From: Acidobacteriaceae bacterium dw_441
GTDB taxonomy: Bacteria > Acidobacteriota > Terriglobia > Terriglobales > Acidobacteriaceae
Direction: 5' to 3'
DNA length: 64,000 nucleotides
Assembly: GCA_018449715.1 (NCBI GenBank)
Contig: JAAVVA010000002.1
Location: forward strand, 607,340-671,339
The position numbers were made by a program, and so were the translations under genes. The notes under the pieces are model-generated. The model was not told the DNA's origin and did not search any database. It worked only from the letters and a program-made list of their open reading frames with translations. Numbering within the stretch: position 1 is the first letter of the stretch; every line of letters begins with the position of its first letter. Positions 56,109 through 63,773 of this stretch are shown in pieces.

Positions 56109-56143
56109 GCTTATGGGAGGCCCATTTCGGGCCTCCCATAAGC
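56109..56143 (-). terminator. Intrinsic terminator of the ompH pair
   Basis: A perfect 15-bp stem (GCTTATGGGAGGCCC / its complement) with a 5-base loop. On the minus strand it is followed by ATTTTTAT. It lies 16 bases past the stop of the distal ompH gene. Confidence 0.88.
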
Positions 56144-56159
56144 AAACAGCGGGAAAGAG

Positions 56160-56861
56160 TTACTTCGTGGTCGCGGGACGCGAAGCCGCCGGAGCCGTCG
56201 TGCGCGGACGAGCAGCCGGGGCTGCCGAAGGAGCGGACGGAGGAGGCGCGGTCACGCCCGAAGAGGCGTTGTAAGCCTGAACCACTGCCATCGTGACGTC
56301 GATGTTCGGGTTCTGGCTGGCCCACATAACATTGCTGTTCTGCTGGTTGCTTACGTCGAGCAGCAGCGTGTAGCCATTCTGGGAGACGTAGGTCTGCACC
56401 GCAGCCGAAACCTTGCGAGCGACCTTGGCATAGGCCTCCTGAAGGTCCGCCTGGTAGGCGTTGTTGGCGTCTTCCATGTCGCGGTTCAGCTGCTTTTCCT
56501 TGGCATCGATGTTGCGCAGGCGGGTTGCGCGCTCCTCATCGCTGAGGGTGGCGGGAGCGCTCTGGAGCTGCTTCTTGAGCGAATCGACCTCCTGACCGAG
56601 CGAGTCGATCTGCGCCTTCTTGGGCTCGTACTTCTTCGAAACCTCCTGAACGGCGCGCTGGCCCTCGTTGGTGGCAAACACAGCCTGCTCAAAGGCGATC
56701 AGGGCAATCTTGGCGGGAACTGCCTGCGGAGGCGCGGGGGCCTGGGCGGTTGCAGCAGGAGCGGTTGTGGCCGGGGCCGGGGTAGCGGCCGTCTGCGCCA
56801 TTGCAGCGGCGGTCGAAAGTCCCGCAGCTACGGCGGCGACGAGTGCAAGATTGCGATTCAT
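56160..56861 (-). CDS. OmpH/Skp-family periplasmic chaperone, copy 2
   Basis: 233 residues: a signal peptide (NLALVAAVAAGLSTAAAMAQ), a Pro/Ala/Thr-rich linker to about residue 48, then the OmpH core (KIALIAFEQAVFATNEGQRA) with a long coiled coil about 70-150 (LGQEVDSLKKQLQSAP), and GYTLLLDVSNQQNSNVMWA closing the head domain. A Pro/Ala-rich tail follows. Skp-type trimers hold unfolded outer-membrane proteins in the periplasm. It is 83 bases downstream of a close paralogue and has an almost identical leader. No bamA or lpxD neighbour is present, unlike the usual skp locus. Confidence 0.85.
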   Translation of the reverse strand: MNRNLALVAAVAAGLSTAAAMAQTAATPAPATTAPAATAQAPAPPQAVPAKIALIAFEQAVFATNEGQRAVQEVSKKYEPKKAQIDSLGQEVDSLKKQLQSAPATLSDEERATRLRNIDAKEKQLNRDMEDANNAYQADLQEAYAKVARKVSAAVQTYVSQNGYTLLLDVSNQQNSNVMWASQNPNIDVTMAVVQAYNASSGVTAPPPSAPSAAPAARPRTTAPAASRPATTK

Positions 56862-56889
56862 GCGGTGTTCGGTACTCCTTCGGGATCGT
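56854..56889 (-). repeat. Duplicated leader, copy upstream of ompH copy 2
   Basis: The 36 bases around the start and ribosome site (AAGGAGT on the minus strand at 56874-56880) match 57624-57660 except for one inserted base. This points to a recent tandem duplication, or to selection on a shared leader. Confidence 0.8.
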
Positions 56890-56944
56890 ACAAAGTTAGT
56901 GCGAAGAGCTGCCTTCGCGGATCATACAAAAATTGCCTGCGTAA

Positions 56945-57631
56945 TTACTTGGACGCTCCAGGCCTCGTTGCGGGAGCCGCCGGGCGGGGGCGGGTTGCCG
57001 ATGGCGCCGCCGGCGCAGGAGCCGCCACACCAGAAGATGCGTTATACGCATCGACCACGGCCTGCGAGATATCCGTGCCAGGAGCCCACATCAGGGTCAG
57101 GCCACCACCCTGCTGCTGCCCACTGTTATTGTCGAACAGCATCGTGTAGCCATTCTGCTGCACATACTTAATAACAATCGGACCAAGCTTCTGGGCGATC
57201 TTGCCGATCGCCTCCTGCACCTCGGCGGCGTAGGCATTGGACGCATCTTCGCCATCGCGCTGATACTGCTTCTGCTTGACGTCAATCGCACGCGCACGCG
57301 AAGCGCGCTCATCGTCCGTCATGGTTGCCGGAGCAGACTGAAGCTGCTTCTGCAGCGTTTCGATCTCCGCGGCAAGGGCATCGAGTTGGGCCTTCCTGGG
57401 CTGAAATTTCTGCTGAATCTCCTGGAGGCTCCGCTGTCCCTCGTTCGTTGCGGCTGCGGCCTGTTCGTACTCAATGACCGCGATCTTTGCGGGAACAGCC
57501 TGAGGGGCAACGGGAGCGGAAGCGGGGGCTGACGGGGCGGCTGGAGCCTGAGCGGCTGGGGCCTGAGCCAAGCTGGCGGCAGAGGTCAACACCGCAGCAA
57601 GGGCGGAACCAAGAACAACATTACGATTCAT
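56945..57631 (-). CDS. OmpH/Skp-family periplasmic chaperone, copy 1
   Basis: 228 residues from the ATG at 57631; an extension to 57838 reads non-coding and is rejected. The design is the same as copy 2: signal peptide (NVVLGSALAAVLTSAASLAQ), Pro/Ala linker, core KIAVIEYEQAAAATNEGQRS, coiled coil about 70-150 (LAAEIETLQKQLQSAP), and NGYTMLFDNNSGQQQGGG. It ends with an Ala/Pro/Arg-rich tail. It is the first of the pair and likely shares one transcript with copy 2. The two differ enough in the core to suggest different clients, though this is only inferred. Confidence 0.85.
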   Translation of the reverse strand: MNRNVVLGSALAAVLTSAASLAQAPAAQAPAAPSAPASAPVAPQAVPAKIAVIEYEQAAAATNEGQRSLQEIQQKFQPRKAQLDALAAEIETLQKQLQSAPATMTDDERASRARAIDVKQKQYQRDGEDASNAYAAEVQEAIGKIAQKLGPIVIKYVQQNGYTMLFDNNSGQQQGGGLTLMWAPGTDISQAVVDAYNASSGVAAPAPAAPSATRPRPAAPATRPGASK

Positions 57632-57660
57632 GCGGTGTTCGGTACTCCTTCGGGGATCGT
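57624..57660 (-). repeat. Duplicated leader, copy upstream of ompH copy 1
   Basis: Partner of the leader at 56854-56889. Ribosome site AAGGAGT is at 57644-57650 on the minus strand, 13 bases from the ATG in both copies. Confidence 0.8.
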
Positions 57661-57959
57661 CCAAGAAATCATCCGGCCGTAGGCGCAGGATCGCGACCTT
57701 CCGAGCCAATGGCCCTGCATCCGCTCGATGATGCCGGAGCACCACCTTGAACCTCGACCATCCGGTAAAAATCACCGGCAGGGAGCGAGAGGGCTGCCAG
57801 AACAGGTCGATTATAGGGCGGCCCATGAAGCCGGTCAAACAAATGTGCCCATATTTACTGCAAATACAAAAAACTGGATATTATCCGGCGAAAGGCTCCG
57901 TTTTTTGGGCGATGGCGTCTCTAGAATCGCTAAAATCCCTTGAAAAACGAGTCTCGGGT

Positions 57960-57987
57960 TTGGCATTGCGATTGCTCTGTATATAAA
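57960..57987 (+). promoter_or_regulatory. Strong sigma-70 promoter of a candidate small RNA
   Basis: TTGGCA (57960-57965), 16 bases, TATAAA (57982-57987). The predicted start is near 57994. No open reading frame follows before the terminator at 58147. Confidence 0.6.
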
Positions 57988-57993
57988 CGTGTT

Positions 57994-58175
57994 CCGCACC
58001 GAAAGCCCTTGCAGGAGCTAAGGACGATTCACAGTCGCTGTTTGCCCGAGATGCTGTCTCCACGGATGAGATAGCCAGGTTCAGCGGACCGGACTCCGAT
58101 GGAGTCCTTTTCAGGAGGCCAGCGACTGGCCATTCAATATAAGGAGAAGCCGCCTATTCGAGGCGGCTTTTCTTC
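57994..58175 (+). ncRNA. Candidate structured small RNA, about 180 nt
   Basis: Bounded by the promoter above and a Rho-independent terminator. Inside are three compact hairpins: GCTGTCTC with GAGATAGC (58053-58074), GGACTCC-GAT-GGAGTCC (58091-58107) and GGCCAG-CGA-CTGGCC (58117-58131). AGTCGCTG at 58033-58040 is complementary to CAGCGACT at 58120-58127, so a long-range pairing competes with the last hairpin. The size is like 6S RNA, but the fold is not clearly a single long hairpin and no known family is recognised. It lies between ompH and the receiver-like gene in a region of about 1 kb without genes. Confidence 0.45.
58147..58175 (+). terminator. Intrinsic terminator of the candidate small RNA
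   Basis: A 9-bp perfect stem (AAGCCGCCT / AGGCGGCTT) with loop ATTCG and the tail TTCTTCG. Confidence 0.8.
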
Positions 58176-58633
58176 GTTTTGCAGAAATCTGCATTCAATG
58201 GACTCCAGCCCCCGTCTATGTAAAAATAGAGATGTCTCCACAGAGAGTGCTTGCAAAACATCTTGTTTTGCGCGTACCCTGTGTCTGCCTCGTGAAACCG
58301 GCCGTGGGTTCCGACCCTGTGTACCGACGAAACGGTTCTGGAGTGGTGGAGGCACTGATCGTATGCCCCGGCGTGACCGGGCAAACGTGCAAAGATGAAA
58401 GGGTGAAGGAATGGCCGGGTTCAGGCCTTCCATGCCGTCCGGGCCGGATGTTTGCTGGCCGACGGCGAGTAACGGCAGCACAAGACGTCCGTTTTTGAGT
58501 ACAAATTGAGACCGTTTCCTCCGACGCTGCAATACGGGTTTGTTTCTTTCCTCGTCACTTCGACGAAAAAGGAAAACCTGTGGTCGTGGGAGTGAATCGC
58601 TAATTGCGTCCAGGCGCAACAGGAAGTGGAAGC
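58176..58633. other. Non-coding stretch before the disordered receiver-like gene
   Basis: About 460 bases with no supported gene. It contains a perfect hairpin (GCAAAACA-TCT-TGTTTTGC, 58252-58270), a repeated ACCCTGTGT (near 58276 and 58315) and a GC-rich hairpin near 58410-58433. It may be a long leader of the gene at 58634 or hold a second structured RNA; neither can be shown here. Confidence 0.35.
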
Positions 58634-59725
58634 ATGACTTCAGAGCAGAACGTACCCGAGGTGCAGTCGCACCAGGGTTCACCGGCGACCTCCGTAGAAG
58701 ACGGAGACTCGCAGTACGCCGGGGGCCCGATCCCCCATGGCATGGGGCAGTCCAAGAGCAGCCGACGTCGGCGGCGCAAGCGCAAGAATAAGCTGGAGTC
58801 CTCCTCGCAAGGCCCGGAGCAGTCGACTCCGTCCGTCTCCCAGCCCCCTCAGGACGGACAACTCTCCCTTCCCTCCATGCAGGCCTCCGCGGCTCCTCAG
58901 CAGCCCTCCGGCCAGCCGTTCCAGAACGGCGGGCAGCAGCAGGGCGCAGGCGCCAAGCGCTGGAAGAAGAAGTTTCGCGACAAGCAGCGCGGCGGCGGCA
59001 GCCAAAATCCAGGCAACGACTTTAATAGCAATGGAAACGGAAATGGCTTCCGCGAAACCCACCAGCCGGGCAACACGCTCTATGGCGGCAAGCGCTCGAA
59101 GAGCGGCGGTGGTGGCAAGCAGCAGCGCGGTCCCCGCAGCTTCGTCGGTCCGATGGACCACAGCTACCGCGAGGTGAACGGCAACTTTGCCGACTCTCCT
59201 CCCTCGACCATCGACACCGGCTTCCGGCGCCAGAACGGCAACGGTGGCGGACGCTTCCACATCAGCGACTCGCAGCCGATCGATTACTCGCAGGGCCGCC
59301 CCATCCCGATTCCCGAGGACGCTCCGACGAAGATCTTCTTCTTCATTGAAGACCTCTTCATCACCGCCAAGATCCAGGAGACCTCGCGCAAGCTCGGAGT
59401 CAAGGTAGCCTTCGTCAAGAACGACAAGGACGTGATCACGCAGCTCACCACCGCGAAGGAAGAGGATCGTCCCGGCCTGATCGTGTTCGACCTGAACAAC
59501 ACCAGCGCGAAGCCCCTGACCCTGATTCCCAAGCTCAAGACGAAGCTCAAGCGCGGAACCTCGATCGTCGGCTTCCTCTCGCACCTGCAGGGCGACCTGA
59601 AGGCCAAGGCGGTCGAGGCCGGATGCGACACCGTCATGCCGCGCGCGGCCTTCTCGCAGAACCTTCCGAACCTGCTTCGCCGCTACGGCATTGCGGAAGA
59701 GGAAGAAGCCAACTACAACCAGTAA
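58634..59725 (+). CDS. Disordered Gly/Asn/Gln/Arg-rich protein with receiver-like C-terminal domain
   Basis: 363 residues from the ATG at 58634 (GGAAG upstream; the frame continues to 58604 without a signal). Residues 1-225 are low complexity and basic: an Arg/Lys patch (SSRRRRRKRKNK), Gln/Pro and Gly/Asn-rich runs (NSNGNGNGFR). This resembles RNA-binding or condensate-forming tails. Residues about 235-350 look like a CheY-type fold: TKIFFFIEDLFITAKIQETS, LIVFDLNNTSAK with a candidate phospho-Asp, IVGFLSHL, and CDTVMPRAAF where the conserved Lys is Arg. The acidic pair at the first strand is incomplete. Probably a pseudo-receiver; no kinase gene is nearby. Function unknown. Confidence 0.75.
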   Translation: MTSEQNVPEVQSHQGSPATSVEDGDSQYAGGPIPHGMGQSKSSRRRRRKRKNKLESSSQGPEQSTPSVSQPPQDGQLSLPSMQASAAPQQPSGQPFQNGGQQQGAGAKRWKKKFRDKQRGGGSQNPGNDFNSNGNGNGFRETHQPGNTLYGGKRSKSGGGGKQQRGPRSFVGPMDHSYREVNGNFADSPPSTIDTGFRRQNGNGGGRFHISDSQPIDYSQGRPIPIPEDAPTKIFFFIEDLFITAKIQETSRKLGVKVAFVKNDKDVITQLTTAKEEDRPGLIVFDLNNTSAKPLTLIPKLKTKLKRGTSIVGFLSHLQGDLKAKAVEAGCDTVMPRAAFSQNLPNLLRRYGIAEEEEANYNQ

Positions 59726-59743
59726 CGCCTCTGTTGAAGAACA

Positions 59744-59790
59744 ACCGGCAGGAGAGCACAAAGGACTTTGCCTTACGCTCTCCTGCCGGT
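59744..59790 (+). terminator. Intrinsic terminator of the receiver-like gene
   Basis: A perfect 14-bp stem (ACCGGCAGGAGAGC and its complement) with a 19-base loop, followed by CTTCACTTT. Confidence 0.75.
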
Positions 59791-59803
59791 CTTCACTTTA
59801 AGC

Positions 59804-59843
59804 GGGTGCCCCATATCTGACGGTTTCATCGTCAGATGTGGGT
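59804..59843. repeat. REP-like palindrome, copy 1
   Basis: GGGTGCCCC leads into a 13-bp stem with one G-T pair (59810-59822 and 59830-59842) and a short loop containing TTTCAT. The same GGGTGCCCCAT head and TTTCATCG core recur near 63533, marking a dispersed repeat family. It lies between convergent genes. Confidence 0.65.
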
Positions 59844-59864
59844 TTGCAGAATGCGGCGTTCGCC

Positions 59865-60209
59865 CTAACCTGGAGGCCAGCCCATCGGGCGTCCGCCCAG
59901 CAGGTGCAGGTGCAGATGGTGGACTGTCTGGCCTCCATCGTCGCCCGTGTTTGTCACCACGCGGTATCCCTTGTCGAGCTTGTGAGTCCGGGCCAGCTCC
60001 GCGGCAGTCGCCATCAGGTGGCCCAGCAGCAGCTTATGTTCGGCCATCGCCTTCGCCTGAGAAGCGATGTGCTCCTTCGGGATAATCAGCAGATGGGTTG
60101 GGGCCTGGGGATTGATATCCGGAAACGCAAGGCAGAGCTCGTCCTCGTGGACGCGCTTTGCGGGAATATCTCCGGCGACGATCTTGCAGAACAGGCAATC
60201 GGTATTCAT
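59865..60209 (-). CDS. HIT-family nucleotide hydrolase (HINT-like)
   Basis: 114 residues, complete. The zinc-type N-terminus (CLFCKIVAGDIPAKRVHED), AFPDINPQAPTHLLIIPK, and the histidine triad VHHLHLHLLGG near 95-105 identify a HINT-branch HIT protein. Members hydrolyse AMP-linked substrates such as adenosine phosphoramidates in the cytoplasm. The length and motif spacing are standard. It lies 44 bases after the M48 protease start side on the same strand order, so the two could be one transcription unit only by read-through from 61588; the gap from 60254 is short. Confidence 0.95.
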   Translation of the reverse strand: MNTDCLFCKIVAGDIPAKRVHEDELCLAFPDINPQAPTHLLIIPKEHIASQAKAMAEHKLLLGHLMATAAELARTHKLDKGYRVVTNTGDDGGQTVHHLHLHLLGGRPMGWPPG

Positions 60210-60253
60210 CTCTCTTCTTTATCCCGCTCTCCACGTAGCCGCGTCAACCGGCA

Positions 60254-61588
60254 TTATTTCGTGAAGTACTTCGGATGGCGTCCTTCCACCCACGGATTGT
60301 AGGTTGCGGCGAAAGCCGCACGGCTCCCCACCGACGGATGGCTGAAGCTCCAGAACTCCACGAACGGACTGGGGTTTGGATCGGTCAGGGACATCTCCCC
60401 CAGCAACTGGAACGACTGCTGCGCCGTCTTTGCCGGGTCGGCGACGATGCCGTGGATCGCCTCCTGCCCGTACACATCGGCCTCGTGCTCGTGCATCCGG
60501 CTGTAGCCGTTCACAATCGGCTCGCTGAAGAAGGAGAGCACCGAGAGCACCAGCAGCATTACCACCAGCGCGCCCCAGTCGTTCTGCGAAGAGATGCGCC
60601 AGTTTGCACCGTAACGCGCAATCAGCCACCGCACGCCGCGATAGCCAACGTAGAACTCAATCAGCAGCAGCACTCCCATAAAGGCCAGCGTCGCCGGAAT
60701 ATGGTTCAGAACGTAGTGCCCCATCTCGTGCCCGAAGATAAAGCTGATCTCGTCCGGCGTAGCCTTCGCAACGGAGTTATCCCACACCACCACGCGCTTC
60801 GACGCTCCATAGCCGGTCACATAGGCGTTCAGCGTCGTCACCTTCTCGCTGGCCTTCATCAGGAACATGCGGTCCGGCGGAATCACGATGCCTCCGCGAG
60901 CCACCACCTGCTCCAGCCGGTCCACCAGCGCGGGGTTCGTCTTCGTCAGCGGCTCAAACTTGTTGAAGATCGGATCGATCAGCACCGGGGCCACGAAGAC
61001 CGTAATCAGCACCACGATCATCGCCGGAATCCAGAACCAGAACCACCAGCGGTTCGGCGACTTGCGAACCACCCAGAAGAACAGCATCACCATCAGCCCG
61101 CCGAAGACGAAGCTCAGCAGCAGCCCCTTTACCGCATCCCACGCCCAGCTTCCCCATCCCTGCACCGACTGCCCATAGACCACCGCAGCATGATGGCCAT
61201 ACATATCGAACGGAAGGTCGAGCACCGTGCTCGCAATCAGCAGCAGCAGGGTAAAGGTGAATCCCTGCGCCCAGCGGTTCTTACTCAGATTCACCGCCAC
61301 GTTCCGCATCTTCGCCACCACTCCCAGGGCGAGCAGCAGCACAAGCTGAAGAATCCCCCACGCGCTTCCGGCAAAATCCAGAATCACGCGGATGCGCGAG
61401 TACGCGACGGCCCGCGCCAGCTTCTCCGGAGGCAACGAATACGCAGCCTTCTGCTGCGTCGTGGACGCCTGCGCCTGCGCGGATTCGCTCGAAGGCGAAG
61501 GACTGCCCGAGGTCTGGGCTTGAAGCGAGACGCCCGTCAACGCATAAAACAGGCAAAGAACGAAAACCAGAACACGAACACGCATCAT
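60254..61588 (-). CDS. M48 family (Ste24/HtpX-like) membrane metalloprotease
   Basis: 444 residues with a signal-like first helix (VLVFVLCLFYALTGVSLQAQ), then several further helices (about 75-95, 108-125, 152-172, 183-205, 300-320, 338-358). The zinc motif HEMGH is at about 287-291 and the third ligand lies in HEHEAD near 367-371. The layout matches Ste24-type CAAX proteases rather than short HtpX. Bacterial members are linked to membrane-protein quality control; no prenylated substrate is expected. It is upstream of the HIT gene on the same strand with about 44 bases between them. Family membership is clear, substrate unknown. Confidence 0.92.
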   Translation of the reverse strand: MMRVRVLVFVLCLFYALTGVSLQAQTSGSPSPSSESAQAQASTTQQKAAYSLPPEKLARAVAYSRIRVILDFAGSAWGILQLVLLLALGVVAKMRNVAVNLSKNRWAQGFTFTLLLLIASTVLDLPFDMYGHHAAVVYGQSVQGWGSWAWDAVKGLLLSFVFGGLMVMLFFWVVRKSPNRWWFWFWIPAMIVVLITVFVAPVLIDPIFNKFEPLTKTNPALVDRLEQVVARGGIVIPPDRMFLMKASEKVTTLNAYVTGYGASKRVVVWDNSVAKATPDEISFIFGHEMGHYVLNHIPATLAFMGVLLLIEFYVGYRGVRWLIARYGANWRISSQNDWGALVVMLLVLSVLSFFSEPIVNGYSRMHEHEADVYGQEAIHGIVADPAKTAQQSFQLLGEMSLTDPNPSPFVEFWSFSHPSVGSRAAFAATYNPWVEGRHPKYFTK

Positions 61589-61679
61589 GCTGTTTTACTC
61601 CTGAACTGAGCCAGTTTGCACGGGTCGCACCCGTTCCCGCAAATCTACAGGCTTCGCCGTGGATTGCTACACTTTTCTT

Positions 61680-62180
61680 ATGGCCGGATCGCTCACGCAG
61701 CCACGCACACTGCCTCTCTTCGACCCCGAAGCAGAGCTGTCTTCGTGGAACGAGCGCATGGTCCCCGGCGAGTACGCCGTTCATTATTCGAGCTTCGCTC
61801 CCGGCGAAACGCCCTTCTGCACCGTCTTCGACAATCTCCCCGAGGCCGAGGCCTACGCGAAGCAACAGGTCGCCGAACACCCCGAACTCCTCTGCAATAT
61901 CTACGACCACAACGGCCGCGTCGGCAAGCCCGTCCGTGAGATCAGGGGAAGCAGGTTCAAGGACACCGAGATTACTCCCCGCTTCCGCCGCTGGGTCGGC
62001 TCCATCCTCTTCTTCGGGGGATTGATCCTCACCGCCGTCGACTGGTCGGTCGACTTTCGCTTCCTGTGGCCCTCCATGCTCGGCACGCGCATGATGATGC
62101 CCGGCCTCGCCCTCCTCGTGATGGAGGTCATCATCGTCCTCTATGCTCGCCACGCGCGCCAGCAACAGAGGGCCGCCTAA
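61680..62180 (+). CDS. Small two-helix membrane protein, function unknown
   Basis: 166 residues from the ATG at 61680 (a GTG at 61659 is in frame). The N-terminal 100 residues are soluble: a RMVPGEYAVHYSSF start and a DNLPEAEAYAKQQVAEHP segment like a small single-domain module. Two helices follow (WVGSILFFGGLILTAVDW and MMMPGLALLVMEVIIVLYA). I do not recognise the family. Its stop overlaps the next gene's ATG (TAATG), so translation is coupled to the antiporter and the two may work together. Confidence 0.75.
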   Translation: MAGSLTQPRTLPLFDPEAELSSWNERMVPGEYAVHYSSFAPGETPFCTVFDNLPEAEAYAKQQVAEHPELLCNIYDHNGRVGKPVREIRGSRFKDTEITPRFRRWVGSILFFGGLILTAVDWSVDFRFLWPSMLGTRMMMPGLALLVMEVIIVLYARHARQQQRAA

Positions 62181-63430
62181 TGACACAACTCCTGCTCCAG
62201 ATGGCGGTCGTCATCCTCATCACCCTCGCCTGCGGGTGGGTCGCCCGTCGCCTGGGACAGGCCCGCGTCATCGGTGAGATCATCGGCGGCATCCTGCTCG
62301 GCCCCTCCGTCTTCGGACGCCTCGCGCCGCACGCCTCTTCCACGCTCTTCCCGGCAAGCTCCTTCGGATCGTTCGAGATCCTCAGCAACGTCGGACTCAT
62401 CCTCTTTCTCTTCCTCATCGGCAGCGAGCTGGACTACGAGCACCTCCGCAAAGAGCGCGTCACCGCAATCCTCGGCAGCAGCATGAGCATCCTTCTGCCC
62501 TTCGCCCTGGCCATCGCCGTGGCCCCTGCCATGCTCTCCTGCTTCGCTCCCGAAGGAGTCGGACGTCTTCCCTTCACGCTCTTCCTCGGCATCTCGATGA
62601 GCATTACGGCCTTCCCCGTGCTCGCCAGCATCCTCGAAGAACGCGGCCTGCAATCCACTCCCCTGGGAGCAACCGCGCTGATGTGCGCCGCCGTGGACGA
62701 TGTCTGCGCCTGGTCGCTGCTCGCCGTAGCGCTCGCGATGCTTCAGCCCGGAAGCAGCGCTTTCACGCTCCTCCACCGACTTCTGTGGCTGGTCGTCTAT
62801 GTCGCGGGAATGCTCTTCCTTGTGCGCCCGCTCGGCAAGCGGCTCGCACAGCGGCAGACGAGCATCGCTCTCTCGTACGAGATGTTCGCGGCCATCCTCA
62901 TCATGGTCCTGGCCTCCGCCGCCGCGACCGAGGCCATCGGCGTCCATCCTCTCTTCGGAGCCTTCATCGCCGGTCTCTGCCTTCCGCGCGTCGCGAGCTG
63001 GCAACACTCCCTTCGCAGCCGCCTCGACACCCTCGTCTCCGTGCTTCTGCTCCCTCTCTTCTTCGCCCTCACCGGCATGAGGACGCGCCTCGACCTTCTC
63101 TCCGGCTCCGGCGTCTGGTTCTGGACCGCGCTTGTGCTTCTCCTCGCCGTCTCAGGAAAGATCGGCGGCGCTGTCCTCGCGGCCCGCTGGACCGGCCAGA
63201 CATGGCAGCACTCCCTCGCCCTCGGAGCCCTGATGAACACACGCGGCCTCGTCGAGCTGATCGTCCTGAACATCGCCTACAAGGCTGGCGTCTTCACGCC
63301 GACCCTCTTCACCATGCTGGTCGTGATGGCGCTCATCACCACCATGATGACCACGCCTCTGCTCAACTGGCTTCGCATCGAAAACCGCGGCACGGAACCG
63401 CGCAACCTCTCCTCCCCACGCGCCGCCTGA
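62180..63430 (+). CDS. CPA2-type cation:proton antiporter
   Basis: 416 residues from the ATG at 62180, which shares its A with the stop of the upstream gene; a longer frame from 62066 is an artefact of the overlap. About twelve to thirteen helices, with CPA2 marks: IGEIIGGILLGPSVFG, LFLFLIGSELDYE, GISMSITAFPVLASIL, AAVDDVCAWSLL (paired acidic residues for ion exchange), GVHPLFGAFIAGL and MNTRGLVELIVL. There is no TrkA-N domain, unlike KefB/KefC. It would exchange Na+ or K+ for H+ at the inner membrane. Confidence 0.9.
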   Translation: MTQLLLQMAVVILITLACGWVARRLGQARVIGEIIGGILLGPSVFGRLAPHASSTLFPASSFGSFEILSNVGLILFLFLIGSELDYEHLRKERVTAILGSSMSILLPFALAIAVAPAMLSCFAPEGVGRLPFTLFLGISMSITAFPVLASILEERGLQSTPLGATALMCAAVDDVCAWSLLAVALAMLQPGSSAFTLLHRLLWLVVYVAGMLFLVRPLGKRLAQRQTSIALSYEMFAAILIMVLASAAATEAIGVHPLFGAFIAGLCLPRVASWQHSLRSRLDTLVSVLLLPLFFALTGMRTRLDLLSGSGVWFWTALVLLLAVSGKIGGAVLAARWTGQTWQHSLALGALMNTRGLVELIVLNIAYKAGVFTPTLFTMLVVMALITTMMTTPLLNWLRIENRGTEPRNLSSPRAA

Positions 63431-63773
63431 AACCTCCACGACCACTTTTCAACTTGTCATGCCACTTTTTGACTTGTCATTCCGCAGCGCAGCGAAGGAA
63501 TCTGCTTCTCCCGCAGCCGAACCACAAATGACCGGGTGCCCCATCCTTTCCGGCAGTTTCATCGTAGGAAAGGGTGGGATGAACCCCGCTCGAACCTGCA
63601 CCATCCATCTTTAAAACGTCCACTCCAAACATCCTTCATCCCACCCTTTGCGATAAAACCGCAAAGGATGGGGCACCCGGACACTTTCCTTTCACGAACA
63701 TCCTCCTCTTCAAGCAAACAAAAACCTCTCCCGGTACTATTAGGTCGTATCTGGAGAAAACGAGTTCGTCCCG
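63431..63773. repeat. Intergenic repeat cluster: REP-like inverted pair and a CAGCGCAGCGAAGGAATCTG-type element
   Basis: No gene in 343 bases. Copy 2 of the REP-like element (63533-63581, GGGTGCCCCATCC, stem TCCTTTCC/GGAAAGG) faces copy 3 (63637-63680, stem CCTTTGCG/CGCAAAGG, ending GGGGCACCC). They lie in opposite orientation, so the pair forms a larger palindrome. Just upstream, CCGCAGCGCAGCGAAGGAAT (63482 onward) resembles a dispersed repeat I associate with acidobacterial and other genomes. GGAG at 63753-63756 belongs to the last gene. Confidence 0.65.

Noticed and set aside
57994..58175. Identification of the candidate RNA as 6S RNA, SRP RNA or RNase P RNA
   Set aside because: No SRP GGAA-tetraloop domain, no RNase P conserved regions, and no single long hairpin with a central bubble could be drawn. 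It is kept only as an unassigned RNA.
60275..61609. 444-residue frame on the + strand
   Set aside because: It is the antisense shadow of the M48 protease, rich in His/Arg/Gln, which is typical of such shadows.
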